64,000 nt of DNA from Pseudomonas azerbaijanoccidentalis (GTDB lineage Bacteria > Pseudomonadota > Gammaproteobacteria > Pseudomonadales > Pseudomonadaceae): positions 228,643 to 292,642 of the forward strand of contig NZ_JAHSTU010000010.1 in the NCBI RefSeq assembly GCF_019145495.1. The letters run 5' to 3'. This document shows positions 1-8,700 of this stretch, piece after piece. Every line of letters starts with the position of its first letter. The first letter of the stretch is position 1. Both the position numbers and the translations under genes were made by a program. The notes beneath the pieces were generated by a model, which did no database searches, was not told the origin of the DNA, and saw only the letters and a list, made by a program, of their open reading frames with translations.

Positions 1-4
1 TGCC

Positions 5-58
5 GCAGGCTGCGATCTTTTGATCTTTCAGAAGCAGGATCAAAAGATCGCAGCCTGC
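5..58. repeat. REP doublet (inverted pair), family A
   Basis: Two 20-base arms (5-24 and 39-58; left arm GCAGGCTGCGATCTTTTGAT) are exact reverse complements separated by 14 bases. The core GATCGCAGCCT recurs at 2621-2706. This is the usual form of a pseudomonad REP pair. It lies just upstream of the ABC transporter operon and could form a hairpin in any transcript entering from the left. Confidence 0.85.
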
Positions 59-101
59 AGCAGCCCCTACACAGGTCCTCATCATTTATGAAATCGGTTA
101 A

Positions 102-812
102 ATGACCCAAGCACTCATCGAACTGTCCGACCTAAGCTTCAGTTGGCCCGGCCATCCGCCGCTGCTGGACATCCCTGCGTTTCGCCTGGAACCGGGTGAA
201 ACCCTGTTCCTCAAGGGCCCCAGCGGCAGCGGCAAGACCACCTTGTTGGGCCTGCTCGGCGGCGTGCAAAAACCTGATCGCGGCAGCATTCGCCTGCTCG
301 GCCAGGAGCTGACCGAACTCTCGGCCGGTGCCCGCGATCACTTTCGCGTCGACCACACCGGCTACATCTTTCAGCAGTTCAATTTGCTGCCGTTTCTGTC
401 GGTGCGCGAGAACGTCGAACTGCCCTGCCACTTCTCGAAACTGCGTGCAGCCCGGGCGAAACAGCGTCACGGCAGTGTTGATAAAGCCGCCGCCACCCTG
501 CTCGCCCACTTGGGCCTCAAGGATGAAAACATCCTTGGTCGACGTGCCGATTCGCTGTCCATCGGCCAACAGCAACGGGTCGCCGCCGCACGCGCGTTGA
601 TCGGTCAGCCAGAGCTGGTGATCGCTGACGAACCGACCTCGGCCCTCGATTACGACGCTCGGGAAAACTTCATTCGCCTGCTGTTCGCCGAGTGCCGCGA
701 AGCCGGGTCGAGCCTGTTGTTCGTCAGCCATGACCAGAGCCTGGCCCCGCTGTTCGATCGCAACCTGTCGCTGGCCGAACTCAATCGCGCCGCCACCCCG
801 TCCGAGGTCTGA
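102..812 (+). CDS. ABC transporter ATP-binding protein (LolD/MacB-type)
   Basis: Cytoplasmic ATPase of a two-gene ABC system. The 236-residue protein has Walker A GPSGSGKT at 39-46, a Q-loop region near 91, signature LSIGQ at 152-156 and Walker B with the catalytic glutamate (VIADEP) near 173-178. The FtsX-type permease starts 1 base after the stop, so the pair is co-transcribed. With the DUF3299 gene that follows, the order matches P. aeruginosa PA4064-PA4066, a locus reported to respond to zinc; its DUF2796 first gene would lie left of this window. The substrate is not visible in the sequence. No strong ribosome binding site precedes the ATG, and the REP pair is immediately upstream. Confidence 0.9.
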   Translation: MTQALIELSDLSFSWPGHPPLLDIPAFRLEPGETLFLKGPSGSGKTTLLGLLGGVQKPDRGSIRLLGQELTELSAGARDHFRVDHTGYIFQQFNLLPFLSVRENVELPCHFSKLRAARAKQRHGSVDKAAATLLAHLGLKDENILGRRADSLSIGQQQRVAAARALIGQPELVIADEPTSALDYDARENFIRLLFAECREAGSSLLFVSHDQSLAPLFDRNLSLAELNRAATPSEV

Positions 813-813
813 G

Positions 814-2079
814 ATGTATTTGTTTCGTCTAGCCATGGCCAGCCTGGCTAACCGCCGCTTCACCGCGATCCTCACCGCGTTCGCCATCGCCCTGTCGGTG
901 TGTCTGTTGCTGGCCGTGGAGCGGGTGCGCACCGAAGCCAAGGCCAGTTTCGCCAGCACCATCAGCGGCACCGACCTGATCGTCGGCGCGCGCTCAGGCT
1001 CGGTCAACCTGTTGTTGTACTCGGTGTTCCGCATCGGCAACGCCACCAACAATATCCGCTGGGACAGCTTCGAACACTTTGCCAACAACCCGAAAGTGAA
1101 GTGGGCGATCCCGATGTCCCTCGGCGATTCCCACCGCGGCTATCGGGTAATGGGCACGACCGAGGCTTACTTCGAGCATTACCAGTACGGGCGCCAGCAA
1201 CACCTGGAAATTGCCGATGGCCGGGCCTTCGCCACCGATCCGTTCGAAGTGGTGCTCGGTGCCGAAGTCGCCGATGCGCTGCATTACAAGCTCGGCGACA
1301 AGCTGGTACTGGCCCACGGCGTGGCGGCGATCAGCCTGGTCAAGCACGACGACAAACCCTTCACCGTGGTTGGCATTCTCAAGCGCACCGGCACACCAGT
1401 GGACCGCACGCTGCACATCAGCCTCGGTGGCATGGAGGCGATTCACGTCGACTGGCACAACGGTGTGCCGGCCCGGGGCAACGGTCGAATCAGCGCCGAT
1501 CAGGCACGCAACATGGACCTGACGCCGCAAGCCATCACCGCGTTCATGCTTGGCCTCAACAGCAAGATTTCGACTTTCGCCGTGCAACGCGAGATCAACG
1601 AATTCCGTGGCGAACCGATGTTGGCGATCCTGCCCGGAGTGGCGCTGCAAGAGCTGTGGAGCTTGATGAGCACCGCTGAAAAAGCTTTGTTCGTGGTCTC
1701 GTTGTTCGTGGTGCTGACCGGTTTGATTGGCATGCTCACAGCCATTCTCACCAGCCTCAACGAACGCCGCCGCGAGATGGCGATCCTGCGTTCGGTGGGC
1801 GCACGACCGTGGCATGTAGCGACATTGCTGGTGCTGGAAGCGTTTGCCCTGGCGCTGTCCGGCGTGATCGCCGGCGTGGCCTTGCTGTACGTGTGCATCG
1901 CCGCGGCCCAAGGTTACGTGCAAGCCAATTATGGGCTGTTTCTGCCGTTGGCCTGGCCAAGCGAATATGAATGGACGCTGCTCGGTGGCATTCTGATCGC
2001 CGCGCTGCTGATGGGCAGCGTGCCGGCCTGGCGCGCTTATCGCCAATCCTTGGCCGATGGCCTGTCGATCCGTTTATGA
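814..2079 (+). CDS. ABC transporter permease, FtsX/MacB type
   Basis: Inner-membrane partner of the preceding ATPase, 421 residues from the ATG at 814. An in-frame ATG at 730 lies deep inside the ATPase gene and is less likely. One N-terminal membrane segment (about 16-36) is followed by a large periplasmic domain, then three C-terminal segments (about 285-312, 330-355, 388-408). Before the last part comes the charged loop RRREMAILRSVGA, typical of FtsX coupling regions that contact the ATPase. Such transporters usually act mechanically on periplasmic or envelope partners rather than as classical importers. The candidate partner is the periplasmic DUF3299 protein encoded next. Confidence 0.9.
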   Translation: MYLFRLAMASLANRRFTAILTAFAIALSVCLLLAVERVRTEAKASFASTISGTDLIVGARSGSVNLLLYSVFRIGNATNNIRWDSFEHFANNPKVKWAIPMSLGDSHRGYRVMGTTEAYFEHYQYGRQQHLEIADGRAFATDPFEVVLGAEVADALHYKLGDKLVLAHGVAAISLVKHDDKPFTVVGILKRTGTPVDRTLHISLGGMEAIHVDWHNGVPARGNGRISADQARNMDLTPQAITAFMLGLNSKISTFAVQREINEFRGEPMLAILPGVALQELWSLMSTAEKALFVVSLFVVLTGLIGMLTAILTSLNERRREMAILRSVGARPWHVATLLVLEAFALALSGVIAGVALLYVCIAAAQGYVQANYGLFLPLAWPSEYEWTLLGGILIAALLMGSVPAWRAYRQSLADGLSIRL

Positions 2080-2090
2080 GGACTTTGAAA

Positions 2091-2609
2091 ATGCCCCGCG
2101 CTGTCTTTGCGCTGTTGATGCTGGTCGCCCTGCCGCTATGGGCCGCCGAGCCGAAAGAGCTGACCTGGTCGGAAATGATTCCCCCGGACGCAGCGCCGGA
2201 AGTGCCGAACATGACGCCGCTGCACGACATGTCGAAGATGAGCGATGCACTGTCCGCCGAGTCGGCGCCAGCGGCCAAGCAGGACATGCCCAATGCCCCT
2301 GTGGTCAAAGCGCTCGATGGACAGAACATTCGCCTGCCGGGCTACATCGTGCCGCTGGAAGTGAGTGAAGACGGTCGCACCACGGACTTTTTGCTGGTGC
2401 CATATTTCGGCGCCTGCATCCACGTGCCGCCTCCGCCGTCGAACCAGATCGTGCATGTCAAAAGCGAGGTCGGCGTGAAGCTCGATGAGTTGTATCAGCC
2501 GTACTGGATCGAAGGGCCGATGCAGGTCAAACCGTCCACCAGCGAGTTGGCGGATGCGGGCTATCAGATGGAGGCGGACAAGATTTATGTGTATGAATTA
2601 CCGGAGTGA
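2091..2609 (+). CDS. DUF3299 family exported protein
   Basis: Exported protein of 172 residues and unknown biochemical function. A hydrophobic signal peptide ends near LWAAEP (about residues 1-20). The body contains a GYIVPLEV strand and the motif FGACIHVPPPPSNQ, characteristic of DUF3299. I chose the ATG at 2091 because GAGGA lies 8 bases upstream; an alternative ATG at 2076 overlaps the permease stop as ATGA but has no such site. The single Cys and His in FGACIH could bind metal, which is inference. It closes the ABC operon and likely works with the permease in the periplasm. Confidence 0.88.
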   Translation: MPRAVFALLMLVALPLWAAEPKELTWSEMIPPDAAPEVPNMTPLHDMSKMSDALSAESAPAAKQDMPNAPVVKALDGQNIRLPGYIVPLEVSEDGRTTDFLLVPYFGACIHVPPPPSNQIVHVKSEVGVKLDELYQPYWIEGPMQVKPSTSELADAGYQMEADKIYVYELPE

Positions 2610-2620
2610 ATCCGGCCAGG

Positions 2621-2706
2621 ATCAAAAGATCGCAGCCTTCGGCAGTTCCTACATTGACCGCGTGTTAACCCGATTCTGTAGGAGCGGCCGAAGGCTGCGA
2701 TCTTTC
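2621..2706. repeat. REP doublet, family A
   Basis: The left arm (about 2621-2650) reads toward AAGATCGCAGCCTTCGGC and the right arm (about 2677-2706) is its imperfect reverse complement ending GGCTGCGATCTT. The core is shared with the pair at 5-58. It lies between the DUF3299 stop and the oprG promoter and may end or stabilise the ABC operon transcript. Confidence 0.8.
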
Positions 2707-2724
2707 AAGTCTATTGCGACTTCA

Positions 2725-2738
2725 TTGAGCTGCGTCAA
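2725..2738 (+). promoter_or_regulatory. Candidate ANR (FNR-type) box upstream of oprG
   Basis: TTGAGCTGCGTCAA matches the ANR/FNR consensus TTGAY-N4-RTCAA at all but one base. A possible -10 hexamer TACCAT lies at 2761-2766, giving a start near 2773. The box centre (2731.5) would then sit near -41.5, the class II activator position. Anaerobic, ANR-dependent expression of oprG is described in P. aeruginosa, which supports the assignment. The -10 is weak, as expected for an activator-dependent promoter. Confidence 0.6.
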
Positions 2739-2803
2739 AAGACCGAATAGTTAGCCGGCTTACCATTGGACATCGAAAATTTTTAACGTCCTTTGGAGCC
2801 CCC

Positions 2804-3502
2804 ATGAACAAGTCCTTGCTCGGTGCCTCGCTGGTTGCCCTCGCACTCGCAGCCCCGCTTGCCCACGCCCACGAGGCGGGCGACATCATCCTTCGTGCCG
2901 GCGCGATCACCGTTAACCCGAAAGCCGACAGCTCCAGCGTCAAGGTCGATCAAGGCCCTTTGAGCGGTGCGGACCTGGGTGGCAAGGCGACCATGAGCAG
3001 CGACACGCAACTGGGCCTCAACTTCGCCTACATGCTCACCAGCAACTGGGGTATCGAACTGCTCGCGGCCACGCCGTTCGAGCATGACGTGAAACTCAAG
3101 AACACTGCGTTGAGCGCTGCCAACGGCAAACTCGGTTCGCTCAAACACCTGCCGCCAACCTTGAGCGTGGTGTACTACCCACTCGACGGCAAGTCTGCTT
3201 TCCAACCGTATGTGGGCGCGGGCATCAACTACACCTGGATCTACGACGAGCACGTCGGCAGCGAAGCCAGTGCCGCCGGTTTCAGCAACTTCAAGGCGAA
3301 GAATTCCTGGGGCATGGCCTGGCAGGTTGGCGCCGACTACATGCTGACCGACAGCGTGATGATCAACGCCCAAGTGCGCTACATCGACATCGATACCCGC
3401 GCCACTGTTGAAAATGACGCCGTTGCACCGGGTACACGCGCACGGGTGAACGTGGACGTCGACCCGTTCATCTACATGGTCGGTCTGGGTTACAAGTTCT
3501 AA
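2804..3502 (+). CDS. oprG: Outer membrane protein OprG, OmpW family
   Basis: Eight-stranded outer-membrane beta-barrel of 232 residues, OmpW family. Members form a lateral channel for small hydrophobic molecules, and OprG has also been linked to amino acid uptake. The signal peptide (1-22) ends AHA before HEAGDIIL, the family's typical mature start. Alternating hydrophobic strands follow, and the chain ends VGLGYKF with the terminal Phe used for barrel assembly. GGAG sits about 6 bases before the ATG. It is monocistronic between a REP pair and a strong bidirectional terminator. The ANR-like box upstream suggests induction at low oxygen. Confidence 0.93.
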   Translation: MNKSLLGASLVALALAAPLAHAHEAGDIILRAGAITVNPKADSSSVKVDQGPLSGADLGGKATMSSDTQLGLNFAYMLTSNWGIELLAATPFEHDVKLKNTALSAANGKLGSLKHLPPTLSVVYYPLDGKSAFQPYVGAGINYTWIYDEHVGSEASAAGFSNFKAKNSWGMAWQVGADYMLTDSVMINAQVRYIDIDTRATVENDAVAPGTRARVNVDVDPFIYMVGLGYKF

Positions 3503-3560
3503 GGATTCACGTGGTGGTGAATGGGTCGTTCCACGCCCTGCACGGGAACGATCAGCAACA

Positions 3561-3588
3561 AAAAAGGCGCCTGTACAGGCGCCTTTTT
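3561..3588. terminator. Bidirectional intrinsic terminator between oprG and the epimerase gene
   Basis: A perfect 28-base palindrome: AAAAAGGCGCCTGT followed by its reverse complement. The GC-rich stem has T runs on both strands, so it can end oprG and the convergent minus-strand operon. It abuts the epimerase stop codon at 3589-3591. Confidence 0.9.
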
Positions 3589-4518
3589 CTATTGTCCCAG
3601 CAACCGCGCCAGGCCAACACTCATCGGTGTTTGCTCAGGTGCTTTGAAGCGCTCCAGCAATCGCCCGTTGTTCGCCCGTGAATGACGAATGTCACCGGAG
3701 CGTGCCGGGGCGTAACTCACGGGCGGCAACTCACCGACCACACTTTCAAGTGCCGCCAGCAATTGCTTGAGGCTGGTCGCCTGATTCCAGCCAACGTTGA
3801 CCGCGCCGACGGCAGCCTGCGGTTGTTCGATGGCTTGCACCAGCAATTTGACCAGGTCTTCCACGTAGAGAAAATCGCGGGTTTGCTCACCGTCGCCAAA
3901 CACGGTGATCGGCAAGCCTTTTTGCGCACGCTCGCTGAAAATACTGATCACCCCGGAGTACGGCGAGGACGGATCCTGGCGCGGGCCGAAGATATTGAAG
4001 AAGCGGAAAATCACCGGTTCCAGCGCATGCTCGCGTCGGTAGAAATCGAAGTAATGCTCGCTCGCCAACTTGTCCGATGCATACGGGGTCAACGGCGCCT
4101 TCGGCGTGTCTTCATCGATCGACTCGCCCTCGCCATTGTTGCCGTACACCGCCGCACTGGAGGCAAACACAACCCGTTTGACGCCTGCCTGACGCATGGC
4201 TTCGCAGACATTCAGCGAACCGATGAAATTGCTCTGGTGGGTCTTTACCGGATTGTCCACCGAGGCCTGCACCGACGCCACGGCGGCCAGGTGCGCCACG
4301 GCGCTGCAACCGGCCATCGCACGGGCGACCAACGCGGCGTCGGCAACGTCGCCAACGATCAGTTCGACCTTGGGATTATCCAGCGGCAAATTGCTGCGCT
4401 TGCCTGTGGACAAGTCATCGAGGATCCGCACCGAATGGCCCTTGGCAAGCAAGGCGTCGGTCAGGTGCGAACCAATGAAACCGGCACCGCCGGTGATCAG
4501 AACGGGGCTGTCAGCCAT
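3589..4518 (-). CDS. NAD-dependent epimerase/dehydratase (PA4068-like)
   Basis: Extended short-chain dehydrogenase acting on a nucleotide sugar, 309 residues. It has the NAD-binding motif GGAGFIG at 10-16 and the catalytic pair Y146/K150 in YASDK, with the upstream serine in FASSAAVYG (about 120-125). This is the layout of UDP-glucose 4-epimerases, but the exact substrate cannot be read from sequence. I start it at the ATG at 4518; the longer frame to 4557 adds residues unlike the family. The start overlaps the stop of the upstream gene by 8 bases, so translation is coupled. Confidence 0.88.
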   Translation of the reverse strand: MADSPVLITGGAGFIGSHLTDALLAKGHSVRILDDLSTGKRSNLPLDNPKVELIVGDVADAALVARAMAGCSAVAHLAAVASVQASVDNPVKTHQSNFIGSLNVCEAMRQAGVKRVVFASSAAVYGNNGEGESIDEDTPKAPLTPYASDKLASEHYFDFYRREHALEPVIFRFFNIFGPRQDPSSPYSGVISIFSERAQKGLPITVFGDGEQTRDFLYVEDLVKLLVQAIEQPQAAVGAVNVGWNQATSLKQLLAALESVVGELPPVSYAPARSGDIRHSRANNGRLLERFKAPEQTPMSVGLARLLGQ

Positions 4519-5395
4519 GGCGATAGAACCTGTCCAGTAGGCCGGGAAGTGCCGCACGCCAGGCGCGTGGCTTGATCCCGAAGGTGTGAAGGATTTTCTT
4601 GCAGGCCAGCACCGCGTGTTGCGGCTCTTCAGCGGCGTCCGGGCGCGCGGCGTGGGCCTGGGCGGTCGGTGCTTCGATAGCCAGCGGATGCAAGGCCCGC
4701 GCTTCGGTGAGAATCGCCTGCCCCAGCGCCAGCGGCGTAGTCGCTTCGTGCCCGGCGTAGTGGTAGGTGCCCCACAGCGGCGCGGCGCAGTCGAGTTGCT
4801 TGAGCACTGAAATAATCACCCGGGCCGCATCGTCCACCGGTGTCGGATTGCCTCGGCGGTCGTCGGCCAGTAACAACTCATCAGGCTGCTCGGCCCGGCC
4901 GAGGAAACGTCCAAGGCTGCCGTCAGGGCTGTCGTCGAGAAGCCAGCCAAAGCGCAGCAGCACGTGCTGCGGGCAGGTGGCGCGTACGCTTTGTTCGATT
5001 CGCCACAAAGCCTGACCACGCAGGCCCAGCGGCACCGGTTCGTCTTTTTCGCTGTAGGCGGTAGCACGCGAACCATCGAACACGCGATAGCTCGAAGGCT
5101 GTACCAGCACGATGTTGTGGTGCTGGCACAATTCGGCCAGGCGCTCGACCGCGCGCTCTTGCCCGGCCAGACGCTGTTCGCTGACCGCCTCCGCCTGGAA
5201 CCAGTCGAAGTAGTAGGCGAGGTTGATCAACGCGTCCGGGCGGGTGTCGTCGAGCAGTTGCGTCAGGCTCGCGGCATCCCAGCCGTCTTGCGGTGGGCGG
5301 GGGGCGAGGAAACCGATGTCTTCCTCCGCACCGAGGCGAATCAGCGCCTGCCCAAGGGCATTTCCGCCGCCCAGTAACATAAGGCGCATTCGCAT
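4511..5395 (-). CDS. Sugar nucleotide-binding (RmlD-like) protein, PA4069-like
   Basis: A 294-residue Rossmann-fold protein resembling dTDP-4-dehydrorhamnose reductase. The N terminus has a glycine-rich loop (LLGGGNALG, 7-15), and the RmlD-like core includes a PSSYRVFDG strand and RFGWLLDD. A classical catalytic YxxxK is not obvious; YSEKDEP near 120 is the closest. It may therefore bind rather than reduce its ligand. It is first gene of a two-gene operon with the epimerase (8-base overlap). An ATG at 5389 is a possible alternative start. The promoter should lie in the 5396-5715 gap, divergent from lhr. Confidence 0.82.
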   Translation of the reverse strand: MRMRLMLLGGGNALGQALIRLGAEEDIGFLAPRPPQDGWDAASLTQLLDDTRPDALINLAYYFDWFQAEAVSEQRLAGQERAVERLAELCQHHNIVLVQPSSYRVFDGSRATAYSEKDEPVPLGLRGQALWRIEQSVRATCPQHVLLRFGWLLDDSPDGSLGRFLGRAEQPDELLLADDRRGNPTPVDDAARVIISVLKQLDCAAPLWGTYHYAGHEATTPLALGQAILTEARALHPLAIEAPTAQAHAARPDAAEEPQHAVLACKKILHTFGIKPRAWRAALPGLLDRFYRHG

Positions 5396-5715
5396 AGAGT
5401 CAGCAGGCCCAGTCTGATTGGAACGATGGCTTGATCGACACCGCTGGCAGGCGATGTCGTTGATAGTTGCCGGAATCGTTGCATTTTGCGGGTTTAGTGC
5501 GCAACCGTCACTTATAAACTACACCCTGCACCTGTAGCAGCTGTCGAAGGCGGCGTTCGAGCGCGAATCGGTCGCCTTCCGGTCTGCCCGATGTTGCAGA
5601 CGACTCTGCGAGTCCTGATTTTACGCCTGCTGCGCAGGCGAACGCAGCCTTCGGCAGCTGCTACACGTCGGTGTACGGCTTGCAAACGGGTCGCCTTGGC
5701 CGCATAAATCACTGC
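5396..5715. other. Intergenic region with divergent starts and a REP doublet
   Basis: The 320 bases separate the divergent RmlD-like gene and lhr. About 130 of them belong to a REP pair (5533-5665). I find no strong -35/-10 pair for either gene and no convincing small gene. Confidence 0.6.
5533..5665. repeat. REP doublet, family A variant
   Basis: The arms at 5533-5559 (beginning TGTAGCAGCTGTCGAAGG) and 5639-5665 are reverse complements with two mismatches. They contain the CAGCCTTCGGC core of the other family A elements. The 79-base interior has a further inverted motif, GCCTGCTGCGCAGGC, near 5624-5638. Confidence 0.82.
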
Positions 5716-8700
5716 ATGAACCTGCCCATCTCCGCAGACAGTGCCCTGGACGGCTTCCACCCCGCCGTCAGTGCCTGGTTCAGCCACACGTTCCCCGCGG
5801 TCACCGCCGCTCAGGCCCGGGCGTGGCCGTTGATCCGCCGGCGGCGCTCGACCTTGATCGCCGCGCCCACCGGCTCCGGCAAAACCCTCACCGCGTTCCT
5901 CGCGGTGATCGACGACTTGGTGCATCGCGGCCTCGAAAGCGCCGACGGGCTGCCGAACGAAACCTTGGTGGTCTATGTCTCGCCGCTCAAGGCTTTGTCC
6001 AATGACATCCGCATCAACCTGCAAAATCCGCTGGCGGGCATCACTGAACAGCTGCGCCTGATGGGCCTGCCCGAACTGCAGATCACCACGGCAGTGCGCA
6101 CCGGCGATACGCCGCAAAAAGACCGCGCGGCGATGCGCAAAACCGCGCCGCACATACTGGTCACCACCCCCGAGTCACTTTATGTGCTGCTCGGCTCCGA
6201 CTCCGGCCGGCAAATGCTTGGCAGCACGCGCACGGTGATCGTCGACGAGATCCACGCCATGGCCGCCAGCAAACGCGGCAGTCACCTGGCCCTGAGCCTC
6301 GAACGCTTGCAGGCGCTGTGTGCCGAACCGCTGGTGCGCATCGGCCTGTCGGCCACGCAAAAACCCATCGACGCCGTCTCGCGCTTCCTCGTGGGCCGGG
6401 ACCGCCCCTGTGAAATCGTAGACATCGGCCACGCCCGCCCACGGGATTTGGGCATCGAAGTGCCGCCCGTGCCGCTCTCGGCGGTGATGGCCAATGATGT
6501 CTGGGAGTTGGTCTACGACCGTCTCGCCGTCCTCGCCCGGGAACACCGCACCACACTGATTTTCGTCAACACCCGGCGCCTGGCCGAACGCCTGAGCCGG
6601 CACCTGAGCGAACGTTTGGGCAAGAACGCCGTGGCCGCCCACCACGGCAGCCTGGCCAAGGAGTTTCGCCTCGACGCCGAGCAGCGGCTCAAGCGCGGCG
6701 AGTTGCAAGTGCTGATCGCCACGGCGTCACTGGAGTTGGGCATCGACATTGGCGATGTCGATCTGGTGTGCCAGATCGCCTCGCCGCGTTCGATTTCCGG
6801 TTTTTTGCAACGCGTTGGCCGCTCCGGACACCAGGTGGGCGGCACGCCCAAGGGGCGTTTGTTCGCCACCACTCGCGACGACCTGATCGAATGCGCCGCA
6901 TTGCTGGACTGCGTGCGCCGGGGCGAACTCGATACGTTATTGATCCCCGTGGCACCGCTGGACGTTCTGGCGCAACAGATCATCGCCGAAGTCAGCTGCC
7001 AGGAATGGCAGGAGCAGGCGTTGCTGGAGATGCTGCGGCGCGCCTCGCCCTACGCCGAACTCGACGACAAACACTATCAGGCACTGCTGCACATGCTTGC
7101 CGAAGGCTACAACGGCCGTCAGGGCATCCGCAGCGCTTACCTGCACCGCGACGCGGTGACTCGTAGCCTGCGCGGCCGACGTGGCGCAAAACTGACGGCC
7201 GTGACCAGCGGCGGCACCATCCCGGACAACGCCGACTACAGCGTGCTGCTCGAACCCCAAGGGCTGAACATCGGCAGCGTCAACGAAGACTTCGCCGTGG
7301 AAAGCATCGCCGGGGATGTCTTTCAGTTGGGCAACACCTCCTATCGAATCCTGCGCGTGGAAACTGGCAAGGTGCGGGTCGAAGATGCCCAGGGCCAGCC
7401 GCCGACCATTCCGTTCTGGCTCGGCGAGGCGCCGGGACGCAGTGCCGAATTGTCGGTGGCCGTGGCGCGCCTGCAAGCGCATCTCGATGAGTTGCTGAGT
7501 GCCACGCCGGGCAATTTGCAACCGAGTCTCGACTGGCTGACGAACACCCTTGGCCTGAACCTGGCCAGCGCTGAGCAATTGGTCGAATACCTCGCCCGGG
7601 CGCGCCAGACCCTCGGCGCCCTGCCGTCGCAAGATACGCTGCTGATGGAGCGCTTTTTCGACGAGTCCGGCGGCACGCAATTGATCATTCACAGCCCGTT
7701 CGGCAGCCGCATTAACCGCGCCTGGGGCCTGGCCCTGCGCAAACGTTTCTGCCGCACCTTCAACTTCGAACTGCAGGCCGCCGCCAGCGAAGATGCCATC
7801 GTCCTGTCGCTGTCCACCAGCCACAGCTTTGAACTGGACGACGTTTGGCGTTACCTGCACAGCAACAGCGCCGAGCACCTCCTGATTCAAGCGGTGCTCG
7901 ATGCGCCGCTATTCGGCGTGCGCTGGCGCTGGAATGCCGGGGTCGCCCTGGGCCTGCCGCGCTACAGCGGCGGACGTAAAGTGGCGCCACAAATCCAGCG
8001 AATGAAAAGCGAAGACCTGATCGCCAGCGTGTTTCCCGACCAGATCGCCTGCGTGGAAAACCTCGCCGGCGAGCGGGAAATTCCCGACCATCCGCTGGTG
8101 GAACAAACCCTCGACGATTGCCTGCACGAAGCCATGGACTGCGAAGGCTGGCTGACATTGCTGCGGCGCATGGAAAGCGGCGACGTGCGCTTGATCAGCC
8201 GCGACTTACCGGCGCCCTCACCGCTGGCCGCGGAAATTCTCAGTGCCCGCCCCTATACCTTTCTCGACGATGCCCCTCTGGAGGAACGCCGCACACAAGC
8301 AGTGCTCAACCGACGCTGGAGCGATCCGCAATCTACCGACGACCTCGGCGCGCTGGATGCCGAGGCGATTGCCGCGGTGCGCGAAGAAGCCTGGCCGGCG
8401 CCCGGCAATGTCGATGAAATGCACGAGACATTGATGAGTCTGGCGTGCATCACCGACGCCGAGGCCCGCGCCAACCCGCACTGGCTTGAATGGCTGAAAA
8501 GCCTGGCCGACAACGGCCGCGCCTGCCAAATCAATCAAGCCCTGTGGCTGGCCCGGGAACGGCTGAGCTGCCTGCACGCCATTTATCCACAGGGCGAATG
8601 GCAACCGAATCTGCCAGCGCTGCCGGGTTTTGACGAGCCTTGGACAGTGGACGAAGCCGTGCTGGAAATGATTCGAGCCCGGCTCAGCGCTTTCGGTCCG

